The notes: generated from the sequence alone by a model not told the origin. A stretch of DNA of 64,000 nucleotides from Acidisarcina polymorpha (GCF_003330725.1 NZ_CP030840.1:4588001-4652000); one strand, 5' to 3'. Shown: positions 1 to 8,293, counted from the stretch's first letter. Translations and numbers: made by a program.

Positions 1-410
1 AGAAGCTCGCGACGATGACGAAGACAGCGCATTGCTGGCCGATCCAACCTGCGGGCGGGCTGACATCGAAGAGCAGGGCATAGTTGATGGCGGCAAAGAC
101 GAGAAGGAGGACAACGAGACCAGTCGATTCTGCGCCGATACTGCCGGCCAACGTAGCCAAGGCGATGCCGAAGGTGAGCGTACCCATGCTGAGGAGAGTC
201 GAAGCAAGGGTTCGTGTAAGATGGCGAAGCCGACGGTGAAGGCGGCGCCTGCGGCGATGGCTCCTGCACCGGGGATGACCTGAGCGCTGACCGATGATTG
301 AGCACAATCGCTACGGCAATCGTTGCGCGTACCCCGTCTATGGGCGTGCGCTTCACCCAGGGGAAGACGGTGGTGTCGGTGGAGATTGAGAGGACACGAG
401 TTAGCTTCAC
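1..410 (-). pseudogene. FUSC-type membrane protein remnant, frameshifted and cut by the window edge
   Basis: Read on the minus strand, three successive frames give one plausible membrane protein. It begins with a segment containing FPWVKRTPIDGVRATIAVAI, continues with VIPGAGAIAAGAAFTVGFA in a second frame, and resumes in a third frame with LASTLLSMGTLTFGIALATL, followed by more hydrophobic sequence. The helices and the RATIA motif resemble the N-terminal half of FUSC/aromatic-acid exporter proteins. Two frame changes within about 150 bases mean it cannot be expressed whole. The remainder lies beyond the left edge. The family call is inference from hydrophobic pattern and motif only. That the gene is broken is the firmer part. 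Confidence 0.35.
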
Positions 411-556
411 GGTTACAGGTCCGGTCACGACCGCGGAATAGTGTGGCGCAAATTCACCATTCTCACCATGTTCTTACTGTGGAGCATTGCCTCGTCCAGG
501 CACATGGTAGACAAGTTCATTCCTTCAGCTTGAGCCAGTCAGATGCCTCCTCCGAG

Positions 557-1453
557 TCACACGGTCAGTCGCAAGGCATCCTCGATCATTTGCGCCACTT
601 TGCCGGGCGCCTCCTGCGGCGCACAGTGCCCAACCCCTGAGAGTAGCCGTCGCTCATAGTAGGCCGTGAACATGCCTTCTTTGCCCTCCGACCCCGCCGG
701 CGGACTTACGCGATCGTCCTCGCCTTGGAACCCGATCGTTGGCACTGTAATCTTTGGCTGCTCCGCGAGTCTTGCTTCAAGTGGCTCTAGCGCAGGATCT
801 CCCGCGGCGTTCCCATATCGATGGCGATAGGAATGGATAGCCGTGGCTACAAAGTCCGGGTTTTCGAAGGACAAGGCCTCCCGCTCAAAGAGCCCCGCGT
901 CGAACCAGTTTGGCGACCACAGCCGCCACAGCTTCTCGCTGAGCGCCTTACGGTTCATCTCCAGTCCCACGCGCCCACGGTCCATATTGAAGTACCACTG
1001 GTACCACTGCTGATACTCCAACTCCACGTCGCCAGGCGTCTTCGACGACTTCTTGATGTCTTGAATAGCATAGCCACCGGCGCAGACCAGCCCTCGCACC
1101 CGTTCCGGCCAGAGCGCCGCTACGACAGTCGCCGCCCTGCCGCCCCAATCGTAGCCCATCAGCGTGGCGCGCACGATCCCCGCCTCGTTGAGGAGTTCGA
1201 GGACGTCGTTTCCCAGGGCCGCTTGCTGACCTGATCGAAAACTATGCTCTGAGCGATACCGCGTCGGTCCAAATCCGCGCAGATACGGTACAAGGATTCG
1301 GCGGGTTCCGTCGCGGATTTTGTCGATTACTCCATCGAAGCAACGCGGGTCATACGGAAAACCGTGAAGCAGAAGAATCGGCTCACCATCCTCTGGCCCG
1401 GTTTCTTCAACAGCCATTTCCAGCGAGTTCGTCTTCATCGTCAACATCTTCAT
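557..1453 (-). CDS. Alpha/beta hydrolase (epoxide hydrolase / dehalogenase type)
   Basis: A cytoplasmic alpha/beta-fold hydrolase of about 298 residues. HGFP near residue 29 supplies the oxyanion-hole loop, and the nucleophile elbow reads GYDWGG, so the nucleophile is Asp. That is typical of epoxide hydrolases and haloalkane dehalogenases rather than Ser esterases. GEDDRV gives a likely acid and GVGHCAPQEAP the catalytic His near the C-terminus. The chosen ATG (first residues MKMLTMK) has GAGGAGG about nine bases upstream. A longer reading frame extends 27 codons further but has no ribosome site and an odd composition. It is the only intact gene in the decayed left region. The substrate cannot be told from sequence. 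Confidence 0.85.
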   Translation of the reverse strand: MKMLTMKTNSLEMAVEETGPEDGEPILLLHGFPYDPRCFDGVIDKIRDGTRRILVPYLRGFGPTRYRSEHSFRSGQQAALGNDVLELLNEAGIVRATLMGYDWGGRAATVVAALWPERVRGLVCAGGYAIQDIKKSSKTPGDVELEYQQWYQWYFNMDRGRVGLEMNRKALSEKLWRLWSPNWFDAGLFEREALSFENPDFVATAIHSYRHRYGNAAGDPALEPLEARLAEQPKITVPTIGFQGEDDRVSPPAGSEGKEGMFTAYYERRLLSGVGHCAPQEAPGKVAQMIEDALRLTV

Positions 1454-1482
1454 AAGCCGTTCCTCCTCGGGGTGCCAGGCCT

Positions 1483-1640
1483 GAACTCGTTGACACCGCG
1501 TCTCACACCGCACCTGATGCTGCCCGTATTGCAAAGTCTGTCGATCTGGTCATCATTCCCTGCCGTCCGACCGCCTTTGCCCTAGCGGCCGTGAGCGACG
1601 CCTTCTGGATTATCCAAGCAGCTAAGGAATCGGTTGTCAT
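1483..1640 (+). pseudogene. ParA-like partition ATPase fragment
   Basis: On the plus strand, between the hydrolase and the aldehyde dehydrogenase piece, one frame reads VDTASHTAPDAARIAKSVDL and continues with VIIPCRPTAFALAAV. This matches the Walker B region of ParA/Soj ATPases, where a D-T/P-P motif is followed by ADLVLIPCRPS. About 50 residues remain, with no start, no Walker A motif and no C-terminus. It runs on the opposite strand to its neighbours. ParA pieces usually come from plasmids or integrative elements, which fits the integrase remnant nearby. The match is by eye on a short motif. Confidence 0.4.
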
Positions 1641-1951
1641 GGTGCCCTCCGCTTGCCTTCCACTTTGTCTGTCGCGGCGGGTGCGTCGGCAGACATCTGC
1701 GGCCCATGCTCGGCATGCCAGTCAGCTTCAGTAACGCACTTTTCGATCTCCGCTTCGGCCTCGGCTGTAAGTTTGCCCATCTCTCGTGTAACGACCGTTG
1801 CGAGCGCAGCCTTTTCTCTCCTCAGAACAACCGCGAGGCTTGTAAGGAGCTTTGCGCGTTGATGCACTGATACTTTCCTAAATGACTGAAAAGCTCTATC
1901 CGCGCCCACGAGAGTGGCTTCGATTTCTTTGGAGTGAAAAAATCGGTTCAC
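1637..1951 (-). pseudogene. NAD(P)-dependent aldehyde dehydrogenase, N-terminal fragment
   Basis: A 104-codon frame that reads like the first fifth of a succinate-semialdehyde-type aldehyde dehydrogenase: an AFQSFRKVSVHQRAKLL stretch, then VVTREMGKLTAEAEAEIEKC and WHAEHGPQ. Full proteins of this family have about 455 residues. Everything after the first helical segment is missing, including the cofactor site and catalytic Cys. The frame ends in a short unrelated tail (DKVEGKRRAP) where homology stops, at the junction with the ParA-like piece. The start is a GTG with a weak ribosome site. A perfect inverted repeat lies just upstream. Even if transcribed it would not be an active enzyme. Confidence 0.7.
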
Positions 1952-1961
1952 CCGTTGCAGG

Positions 1962-1977
1962 ATTTACGGTCGTAAAT
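1962..1977. promoter_or_regulatory. Inverted repeat, possible operator
   Basis: ATTTACG GT CGTAAAT is a perfect 7-bp inverted repeat with a 2-bp centre, lying 11 bases upstream of the start of the truncated aldehyde dehydrogenase on the minus strand. The size and symmetry suit a TetR or MarR dimer site. A TetR fragment lies about 1 kb away, but a link between them is only a guess. Confidence 0.35.
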
Positions 1978-2674
1978 GTTGACGAACTGATCTGATCTCC
2001 TCAAGAAACTGGTGGTGGGTTGATCGGGACGTCATCCAGAACCTAAGACGCCAAGTGCGGCAGCACGTATCAATTTACCGATGCGCAAAGCTTGGCTCGG
2101 CGAGGAAAGACATTAGTGGCGCTTCCGGATGGTATAGCTCCTTCGCAAAGCCGAAATTTCTCCTCGTAGCGGAGACTGCTCCACTTCATGCTTTCTAGAA
2201 GGTAATGGCGGTGCCTTAAGAGGTAAATGCCCAAACCTCTCGAAAATCCGCCTAATCCGGGTCCGAAACACACGGATCGGAAGAAGGGCTGACTCGAGGA
2301 TGCCGAACATACGACGGGCTTGCCTCTAGAAAGGTCGATGTTGTTCCCGACGGAAGCGACGGCTACTTCAAGAAGAGACGCCCGTCTACTTGCAATGTGA
2401 CCCGATAGAAGTGTTCAGCTTTGCGGGGTACTGCAGCAATCATGACCCTGTCATCAGCCCAAAGCGCTCTATATCCTCGCGGGCCGTAAGTTGGGGACCG
2501 GCTTCGGCCGCCGCGACAGGGTCTTTTAGGCGCGAGCCACCGCTGATGACACTCTGCTATTTGCAGAATTGCCCTGGCTCCTTAAGAATTTATGTGCAAA
2601 ATTAGCGTCTGGCGCCTGAGGCTTCCTTTAGGATCCGCTATGGTTATTAGGGATCCGCTATGGTTATCGCGGGA
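1978..2674. other. No recognisable gene; contains a short direct repeat
   Basis: About 700 bases with no open frame that I can tie to a family on either strand. Short frames of 60 to 70 codons exist but lack ribosome sites and recognisable motifs. A 17-bp direct repeat, GGATCCGCTATGGTTAT, occurs at 2631-2647 and 2651-2667, exactly 20 bp apart. The stretch is best read as decayed sequence inside the island next to tRNA-Ala. Confidence 0.5.
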
Positions 2675-2966
2675 TCACGCGCTGCTGCCATCCATGTTGA
2701 AGGTGAGTGGCGACAGATTCGTCGCCGTTACTTGCCCAGCATTCCCGTGCGAGCGGCCCCCGTGCGTGATGCGGCCTCGCGGTTCGACCGCCGTGGCCTC
2801 CACCATGACGAGGGCCCCAGCCTCCCAGAGCAAACCTGCCACGGTGTACGAGGTGAAAGTCGTTCGCTAAGCCATCCTTTGCCAAGTGCATGCACATCGG
2901 CGAAATCATGGTGCGGTTGGAAACTGTGACGCTAAGAAGAGTGATTGGTTCAAAGAGCCTTGCCAG
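2675..2966 (-). pseudogene. Old yellow enzyme (NADH:flavin oxidoreductase) N-terminal remnant
   Basis: The minus strand reads LARLFEPITLLSVTVSNRTM, then ISPMCMHLAKDGLANDFHLV and HRGRFALGG. After one frame change it continues AGALVMVEATAVEPRGRITH before a stop. This is the classic start of YqjM/NemA-type flavin ene-reductases (SPMC, the W/F-HLVHLG region, VEATAVEPRGRI). The expected ATG appears as CTG behind a good AGAGG site. The frame then breaks near 2825, and the barrel after the second strand is absent. Three independent lesions make it a clear pseudogene. A TetR remnant overlaps its 5' end. Confidence 0.7.
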
Positions 2967-3117
2967 ATTTTCCTCTCAGCCTGCAGAGGGCTGCCTCGCG
3001 CGCAGTGGATGCCTCGTCGATGATTGTTTCTGAAGTCACATCCCTGAGATATATATTCGGACGGATTGAAAAAAATAGTTGCTTCTTATCTCCGTAGGCG
3101 GTGTAGAGACGTGAGGC
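2950..3117 (-). pseudogene. TetR-family regulator fragment
   Basis: Minus-strand frame reading RLYTAYGDKKQLFFSIRPNI and then about 30 more residues to a stop that overlaps the start of the old-yellow-enzyme remnant. LYxAYGDKxxLF is the hallmark at the end of the TetR helix-turn-helix (usually SLYAAFGSKEALF). The DNA-binding helices upstream and most of the ligand domain are missing. A TetR gene overlapping an old-yellow-enzyme gene matches the nemR-nemA arrangement known from electrophile-response operons. The match covers only about 20 conserved positions. Confidence 0.45.
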
Positions 3118-3174
3118 AGGTCTGTCAGGAGGGGTACGACAAGAGGAAGCCGTGTCGAGGCAAGAACAAGGACA

Positions 3175-3549
3175 GGTATGGATTGCCGCCGTCTGATCCG
3201 GAGGCGTTCATCTTCCTTGCCGGTTCGGATCGTTCATGGATCCGAGCAACTATCGGAAGCGGGTTCTGCACAAGCTGGCGGAGGACCTCGCCTTACCGAA
3301 GCTCAATTTCCAGGTGATCCGCCGCACCATCGCGACGCTGGCCCAGAGGAAGGGCACGGTTAAGGATGTTCAGGGAGTCATGCGGCACACCCGTGTCGCA
3401 ACCACGACCGACATCTATATGCAGGAGATTGCGGAGGAGTACGCGCAACTGTCGACTCCATCCACGACGAGCTCGACGGCACGATGAAGAAGCTGGCCGG
3501 CAAGGTCGGCCCACAGACAGCAACGACAGCATCCGCGCTGGTGAATTAG
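3175..3549 (+). pseudogene. Tyrosine recombinase (phage-type integrase), C-terminal remnant with two frameshifts
   Basis: Three plus-strand frames join into the C-terminal half of an integrase: LPPSDPEAFIFLAG, then DPSNYRKRVLHKLAEDL and LNFQVIRRTIATLAQRKGTV, then VQGVMRHTRVATTTDIYMQ. The last part is TVDSIHDELDGTMKKLAGKV in the third frame, up to a TAG at 3547. The box II motif H-x-x-R and the catalytic Tyr (DIYMQ) are present. The frames change near 3235 and again near 3445. The N-terminal DNA-binding part is lost. The gene points toward a tRNA-Ala whose 3' end is 153 bases downstream, as expected for an element integrated at a tRNA. Confidence 0.75.
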
Positions 3550-3702
3550 CGGGCGAAAATTGTTGGCGGTGAACTCGAAGCGAGGGGCTTCAGGAGGGAG
3601 GCGAACGATTACTGGCACGTTTGAGCAACGAGGCAAATAGAAATTTGCTACCAAGTTGCTACCAAACTGTTTTGGAAGTGTCCGCTATGTTGTTGAAAGG
3701 AT

Positions 3703-3778
3703 TGGTGGACCTGATCGGGATCGAACCGATGACCTCTTCCATGCCATGGAAGCGCGCTCCCAGCTGCGCCACAGGCCC
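3703..3778 (-). tRNA. tRNA-Ala (GGC)
   Basis: On the minus strand the 76-base cloverleaf starts GGGCCTG and ends CAGGTCC-A-CCA, giving seven acceptor pairs with one G-U. The anticodon stem CTTCC/GGAAG encloses the loop ATGGCAT, so the anticodon is GGC, reading GCC alanine codons. The T arm contains GGTTCGATCCC, and CCA is encoded. The 3' end faces the integrase remnant, making this the probable attachment gene. No second copy of the tRNA 3' end is visible to the left within the window. Confidence 0.93.
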
Positions 3779-3918
3779 ACATTGCTCAACTTCTTCATTC
3801 TCGTTGAGTCTGGGCGGTTCGTCAATGATGGAGGGGCCGGCAGATACCAATCAGCGGCTTCCACAGTCCTATTGCGGCTTAGGCTCCAAGGGTGGACGAA
3901 AAAACGTAAGATTTAAGG

Positions 3919-4668
3919 ATGGCTATTTCGATTCTCCTTCGCGACAAAGCTGCACGATTTCTCTCTCGATCCGCCTGGAGAGAAATCCCGGATTTTGGAG
4001 ACCTTGCGGTCTCGAGCCATCTAGCTCGCCTTGTCGGTGTGCTTTTCTTTTGTTGGAGTGCCTTCGCGGTTGCTCAGAGTGCACATCCTGCACCTATGCC
4101 GTCAGCGACTGAGGCCCTGAGGCCAACGCTGAACCAGATCAGCGAAGTTATTGCCTCCCTCAATGTGGGTCGCTGGAAGGCCCCTGGTGAAGTGAGGAGC
4201 GTGATGCAGCGAGACGTTGATTCCATACAACGCGACCTTAGCTCCACACTGCCCCCGCTTCTGGATCAGGCGAACAAGCCACCCACTTCGATGGCATCCT
4301 ACTTTGCGGTTTATCGCAACATCGATGCCCTTTACGACGTTCTGCTTCGGGTCTCGGAGACAGCGACGTTGGCCGGGTCCCAGACAGACGGCAGTAATCT
4401 ACAGGGCGCCCTGTCCAGCCTGGAGGGCGCCCGGAGGGACCTTGGCGACGCAATTTCTCAGCTGGCTGTAACGCATGAGCAGGAGCTTGCCAACCTGAGA
4501 AGTGCTGCTGAGGCTGCAGCCGCTGCGGCGGTGGCAAAGCCAGCAGCCCCTACCAAGACAGTGGTGGACGATGGCCCAACTGCATCCGCGAAGAGCGCCC
4601 CGTCTGCGAAGAAGAAGAAAAAGCTCGCGAGTGAGCCACCGCCGAATGCAGCTCCCGCTCCGCAATAG
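3919..4668 (+). CDS. Exported hypothetical protein, helical with Ala/Lys/Pro tail
   Basis: A 249-residue protein that I do not recognise. Residues 30 to 53 hold a hydrophobic segment ending FAVAQSAHP, a plausible Sec signal peptide with cleavage near AVAQ. The first 29 residues form an unusually long N-region, so the true start may be further in. The mature part is predicted helical. It contains TLNQISEVIASL and a later stretch SLEGARRDLGDAISQLAV with heptad character, then an alanine-rich run and a low-complexity tail KKKKKLASEPPPNAAPAPQ. It stands alone upstream of the sigma/anti-sigma operon. A periplasmic or envelope-associated role is inferred from the signal only. Confidence 0.65.
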   Translation: MAISILLRDKAARFLSRSAWREIPDFGDLAVSSHLARLVGVLFFCWSAFAVAQSAHPAPMPSATEALRPTLNQISEVIASLNVGRWKAPGEVRSVMQRDVDSIQRDLSSTLPPLLDQANKPPTSMASYFAVYRNIDALYDVLLRVSETATLAGSQTDGSNLQGALSSLEGARRDLGDAISQLAVTHEQELANLRSAAEAAAAAAVAKPAAPTKTVVDDGPTASAKSAPSAKKKKKLASEPPPNAAPAPQ

Positions 4669-4833
4669 AAGGCAAAACGTCTGAGGGACCGAATTGAGTG
4701 CTCCCGGTGTCTAAAAGAGCAGAGTGAGCGAGACACTCGGCCGCCGGCGGCGAATATCTTCGGCAATCGATCTGTTGGCGGTCGGATGGCGACAGCCTGA
4801 TTGCAGTCCTGTTACTGTAGGAGGTGCTTCTTC

Positions 4834-5544
4834 GTGCAAGCGGAAATCGTTGTGGGAAACGTAGCAGGCATCGCCGTCATCAGACCAGAGGAATCCGCGA
4901 TCATCGCCGAGTTGAAGGCCGGCTCGGAGGAGGCTTTTGCCTGGCTGATTGCCACCTACCACCAGCCGCTATACAGCCTCGTCGCTCGCACCGTTCCCGA
5001 TCCTGCGGATGCTGCCGATCTGACACAGGATATCTTTATTAAGATTTACCGGGGAATTGGAAGTTTCCGTGGCAACTCCAGCCTCCGCACCTGGATTTAC
5101 CGAATCGCTCTCCACGAGGCGCTTAATCAACGTCGTTGGTGGAGCCGGCATAAGCGACAGGAAGTTACGATCGAAGCGGAGTCGGGCGACACGAGCGATG
5201 GCCAACCAATCAGCATCAAAGACACCCTGATCGACGGGCATCAGTCGCCCTTCGATTTTGCGGCGGCGCAGCAGGTTCGTGACCGGGTTGAGGAGCAGCT
5301 TCGCCGGTTGCCCGAGCCGTTTCGGACCGTAGTCGTTCTCCGCGACATCGAAGGTTTCGCCTACGAAGAGATTGCCGACATTCTAGGCATCAACTTGGGT
5401 ACAGTGAAGTCCCGGCTGATGCGAGGGCGCGCCCAACTGAAAACCTTACTAGCGCCATTTGCCAAGGCAACGGCAACGCCGTTAGGTACTGGATCCGGCA
5501 GGATGAACTCCTTCGACAACTTGCAGACTGAGGAGGCGCTATGA
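4834..5544 (+). CDS. ECF-type RNA polymerase sigma factor
   Basis: A 236-residue sigma-70 family protein of the RpoE class. Region 2 includes AAFAWL-type residues and DAADLTQDIFIKIYRGIGSF, with the -10 recognition stretch SSLRTWIYRIALHEALNQRR. Region 4 carries LPEPFRTVVVLRDIEGFAYE followed by EIADILGINLGTVKSRL, a normal helix-turn-helix. The GTG start is chosen because GGAGG precedes it by about nine bases. An in-frame start 33 bases upstream has no ribosome site. The stop overlaps the anti-sigma start as ATGA, so the two are translationally coupled. The linker between regions 2 and 4 is somewhat long. Confidence 0.9.
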   Translation: MQAEIVVGNVAGIAVIRPEESAIIAELKAGSEEAFAWLIATYHQPLYSLVARTVPDPADAADLTQDIFIKIYRGIGSFRGNSSLRTWIYRIALHEALNQRRWWSRHKRQEVTIEAESGDTSDGQPISIKDTLIDGHQSPFDFAAAQQVRDRVEEQLRRLPEPFRTVVVLRDIEGFAYEEIADILGINLGTVKSRLMRGRAQLKTLLAPFAKATATPLGTGSGRMNSFDNLQTEEAL

Positions 5545-6233
5545 GGCTGATCCCAGGCACGTGCGGGAGAATACGAGCTCAGTTTTCAAGCTATCTCGAC
5601 GGCGCGGTCACCGGCGTAGCGATGCAAAGAATTGATGCCCATCTACGCAAGTGCGAGGCCTGCGCCAGAGAGTTCAATGGATTGTGTGCCACTCAGTCGG
5701 CGCTGGCATCGCTCGGGACATTGAAGGCGCCCGCCGATCTTTCGTTGCGGCTGAGGGTGGCTATTTCGAACGAACGCGCCAAAACTCCGAGCCACTTCAT
5801 CTCTGGTCTCAGGATCAAGTGGAAGAACACCCTCGCTCCGTTTCTCTTACAGGCGTCGGCTGGCTTCGCGAGCACGATCTTGTTGGTCGGTACGGTGGCT
5901 CTCCTCATTGGCATGTTTGCGACGCCCGAGCCGCTTGCGGCCCGCGATGAACCGTTGGGCAGGGCATCCAGCCCTCGATTTCTCTATTCCGCGGTGGAAA
6001 CTGAGACGGTTCCGATCGGTGGACGCGATAATCCTGTCATCGTTGAGGTCTATATTGATGGAGCCGGCCGGGTATATGACTATCGCATCGTCTCCGGCCC
6101 GAGCGATCCCGCGACCCGTTCTGAACTCGAGAACGTTCTGCTTTTCAGCGTCTTCGAGCCAGCGCGCTCGTTTGGACAGCCAGTTCGCGGCCTGGCTGTC
6201 CTCTCCTTCACTGGCGTCTCGGTAAGGGCCTAA
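5541..6233 (+). CDS. Membrane anti-sigma factor with zinc-finger head and TonB-C-like periplasmic tail
   Basis: A 230-residue protein overlapping the sigma gene by four bases. Residues about 10 to 45 form a zf-HC2 zinc finger (HLRKCEACAREF, His-x3-Cys-x2-Cys), the part that holds ECF sigma factors. A single transmembrane helix follows around residues 95 to 118 (ASTILLVGTVALLIGMF). The C-terminal 75 residues read VIVEVYIDGAGRVYDYRIVS and then SVFEPARSFGQPVRGLAVLS. This resembles the TonB C-terminal fold, with a G-x-V repeat and an F-x-P-A-x-x-x-G-x-P motif. The anti-sigma role is well supported by the zinc finger and the coupling. The tail assignment is by pattern. Confidence 0.85.
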   Translation: MRLIPGTCGRIRAQFSSYLDGAVTGVAMQRIDAHLRKCEACAREFNGLCATQSALASLGTLKAPADLSLRLRVAISNERAKTPSHFISGLRIKWKNTLAPFLLQASAGFASTILLVGTVALLIGMFATPEPLAARDEPLGRASSPRFLYSAVETETVPIGGRDNPVIVEVYIDGAGRVYDYRIVSGPSDPATRSELENVLLFSVFEPARSFGQPVRGLAVLSFTGVSVRA

Positions 6234-6338
6234 TACCTTAGCGTTTCCTGCCTCTAGCTGGCCTTTGTGGGCCGCCTCGAACCCGTATATTTCCCATCTT
6301 TGAGGAACTGAGGCATATGCCTCGGCATCTTAAGTACC

Positions 6339-7241
6339 ATGGCGACTCAAACGAACAAAATAGGGCAGAAGGTTGCAGGACAGAGCGGAGCTTTTGCTTT
6401 GGGCGGCGATCTAAGCATTAAACGCCTGGGTTTCGGGGCTATGCGCATCACCGGAGACGGGATCTGGGGAGAGCCCAAAGACCACCATGAAGCGATTCGT
6501 GTTCTGCGGCGCACCGTCGAGCTTGGCATCAACTTCATTGATACAGCCGATGCCTACGGGCCCGAAGTCAGTGAGCAACTGATTGCCGAGGCGCTTTACC
6601 CTTATCCCAAGGAACTGGTCATTGCGACCAAGGGTGGACTTACACGCCAGGGAGCGAACCAGTGGGCGCCAGTAGGTCGACCTGAATATCTGATCCAGTG
6701 TGTGGAGATGTCGCTGCGACGTTTGAAGGTGGAGCGCATTGACCTTTGGCAACTACACCGCATAGATCCCAAGGTCCCCGTGGAGGAGTCATTAGGTGCG
6801 ATTAGGCAACTTCAGCAGCAGGGGAAGATCCGGCATGTGGGGCTCTCTGAAGTGAAGCCGAATGAGATTGACAGAGCGCGCAAGACGGTCGAAATCGTCA
6901 GCGTTCAGAATCAATTCAACATCGGCGATCGCAAGCACGATGACACCGTGAACTATTGCACCGAACACAAGCTGGGATTTATTCCATGGTTTCCAATCGC
7001 CGCAGGGAAGTTGGTCCGTCCTGGGGGTCCTCTCGAAAAAGCCGCCACCAAGCATGGGGCGACGATCTCACAGTTGGCGCTTGCGTGGCTTTTGCACCAT
7101 TCACCGGTGATTTTGCCGATACCGGGAACCTCTACTGTGAAACATCTCGACGAGAATACGGCTGCTGCCGGTGTTCATTTGGATGAGGGTGAGTGGAAAG
7201 AACTGGAAGCAGCCGTAGCTGAAGCAAGCCAAACCGATTAG
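6339..7241 (+). CDS. Aldo/keto reductase
   Basis: A 300-residue NADPH-dependent aldo/keto reductase, close to the AKR11/YdbC style. After an N-terminal KRLGFGAMRITGDGIW strand come NFIDTADAYGPEVSEQLIAE with catalytic Asp and Tyr, IATKGGL with the catalytic Lys, and LWQLHRIDP with the catalytic His. The cofactor-binding end reads PIPGTSTVKHLDEN. It is soluble and cytoplasmic. It is preceded by about 100 non-coding bases and converges on the next gene, so it appears to be transcribed alone. The substrate is unknown. The ribosome site before this ATG is weak, but no better start is present. Confidence 0.92.
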   Translation: MATQTNKIGQKVAGQSGAFALGGDLSIKRLGFGAMRITGDGIWGEPKDHHEAIRVLRRTVELGINFIDTADAYGPEVSEQLIAEALYPYPKELVIATKGGLTRQGANQWAPVGRPEYLIQCVEMSLRRLKVERIDLWQLHRIDPKVPVEESLGAIRQLQQQGKIRHVGLSEVKPNEIDRARKTVEIVSVQNQFNIGDRKHDDTVNYCTEHKLGFIPWFPIAAGKLVRPGGPLEKAATKHGATISQLALAWLLHHSPVILPIPGTSTVKHLDENTAAAGVHLDEGEWKELEAAVAEASQTD

Positions 7242-7266
7242 ACGGTAGGGCAGTGAACTGTTTCGC

Positions 7267-8145
7267 TTACTCGGGTTTCGAACTGGGAGTGGGATGCTCG
7301 TCGAAATACTTGATGAGCAAAACGTCGTTTCCCTGTTCGTTGTAGATAAGATCATCAACCAGTTTTTTCGAGAGCATAACTCCGAATCCTCCCGGACGAA
7401 TGCCCAGTGCGTCCCTGACATCAAGGTGTCGCACGGGCTCTTCGGGGGGGTTGGAGATGGCTGCATGAGACAGCTCGCTCAACGAAAAGCCCTCCCCGGG
7501 ATCGCGTACCCGGTACAACGCCATGCGCTTGCCGCAAACGTATGAGACTTCGACGAGTCTGTCCCAGTTAAATTTGCCGCCATATTCCATGGCATTCATT
7601 AGGATTTCCTTGAGCGCAAATCCCATGGACTCGCGGTCTTTCGCCTCCAAATGTGAAATTTCACTCATGAATTGAATGACACGATCGGCAGTCATGAGTT
7701 CGCAACGAGCAATCAGTCTGAGCCAGGCCGGGGTTGCCGAGTCGACTCGGATACCATCCCGCCAAGGAGCGTCTGAGGCAGCGTGGCGTAGCATCTCGTC
7801 AAAGGCTGCTTCAAAATACGTCTTGGAAAAATAGCTAAAGGCGCCAGCCCGCATGGCAGCAATGACATCTTCGGGACTGCCCTCAAGTGGCCGGAGTATC
7901 ACTTTCGTCTCCGGCTGAACGTCCAGGACACTCCTCAGAAGCTCCACGGCCTCCTGACTTGAGGTCTCCTCGCCGGTCAAGATGAGGTCCAGAGTCTCTG
8001 TTGTCAGGAGGGTTTTTAATGCTTTGTCTGAGCCAATGCGCAAGATTCGCCAATCATTGAGAATGCGCGTGACTCGGGCAGTGATCGCGTCTTCGCAGCA
8101 ACAAACAACTGCCACTTTTTGCCGAATCTGAGTTTCAAGGCTCAT
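7267..8145 (-). CDS. Pseudo-receiver plus anti-sigma-type ATPase protein
   Basis: A 292-residue two-domain signalling protein. Residues about 8 to 125 have the CheY fold pattern (VAVVCCCED start, AGAFSYFSKTYF near the end with the conserved Lys). Where the phosphorylated Asp should sit (normally LVLLD), the sequence reads LILTGEE, so the acceptor is missing. Residues about 150 to 280 form an RsbW/SpoIIAB-like HATPase: FALKEILMNAMEYGGKFNW is the N-box, VRDPGEGFSL the G1 box and GIRPGGFGVMLSKKLVDDL the G2 region. It is probably a cytoplasmic partner-switching or stress regulator whose receiver does not take phosphate. It stands alone and converges on the aldo/keto reductase. Confidence 0.8.
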   Translation of the reverse strand: MSLETQIRQKVAVVCCCEDAITARVTRILNDWRILRIGSDKALKTLLTTETLDLILTGEETSSQEAVELLRSVLDVQPETKVILRPLEGSPEDVIAAMRAGAFSYFSKTYFEAAFDEMLRHAASDAPWRDGIRVDSATPAWLRLIARCELMTADRVIQFMSEISHLEAKDRESMGFALKEILMNAMEYGGKFNWDRLVEVSYVCGKRMALYRVRDPGEGFSLSELSHAAISNPPEEPVRHLDVRDALGIRPGGFGVMLSKKLVDDLIYNEQGNDVLLIKYFDEHPTPSSKPE

Positions 8146-8293
8146 GGCTCGTCAATAGCTTAGTGCAATTGCACCTGCAAGCTCTCAGCTATTTCGTTTG
8201 CGTCGTTGTGGGCGTATCCAAATTGAGAGGGAGAGGGCTGCAAACGAGGCCATCGAGGTATCGCGGCACCCGCTCGGCGCTTTCTGTGTCAAC

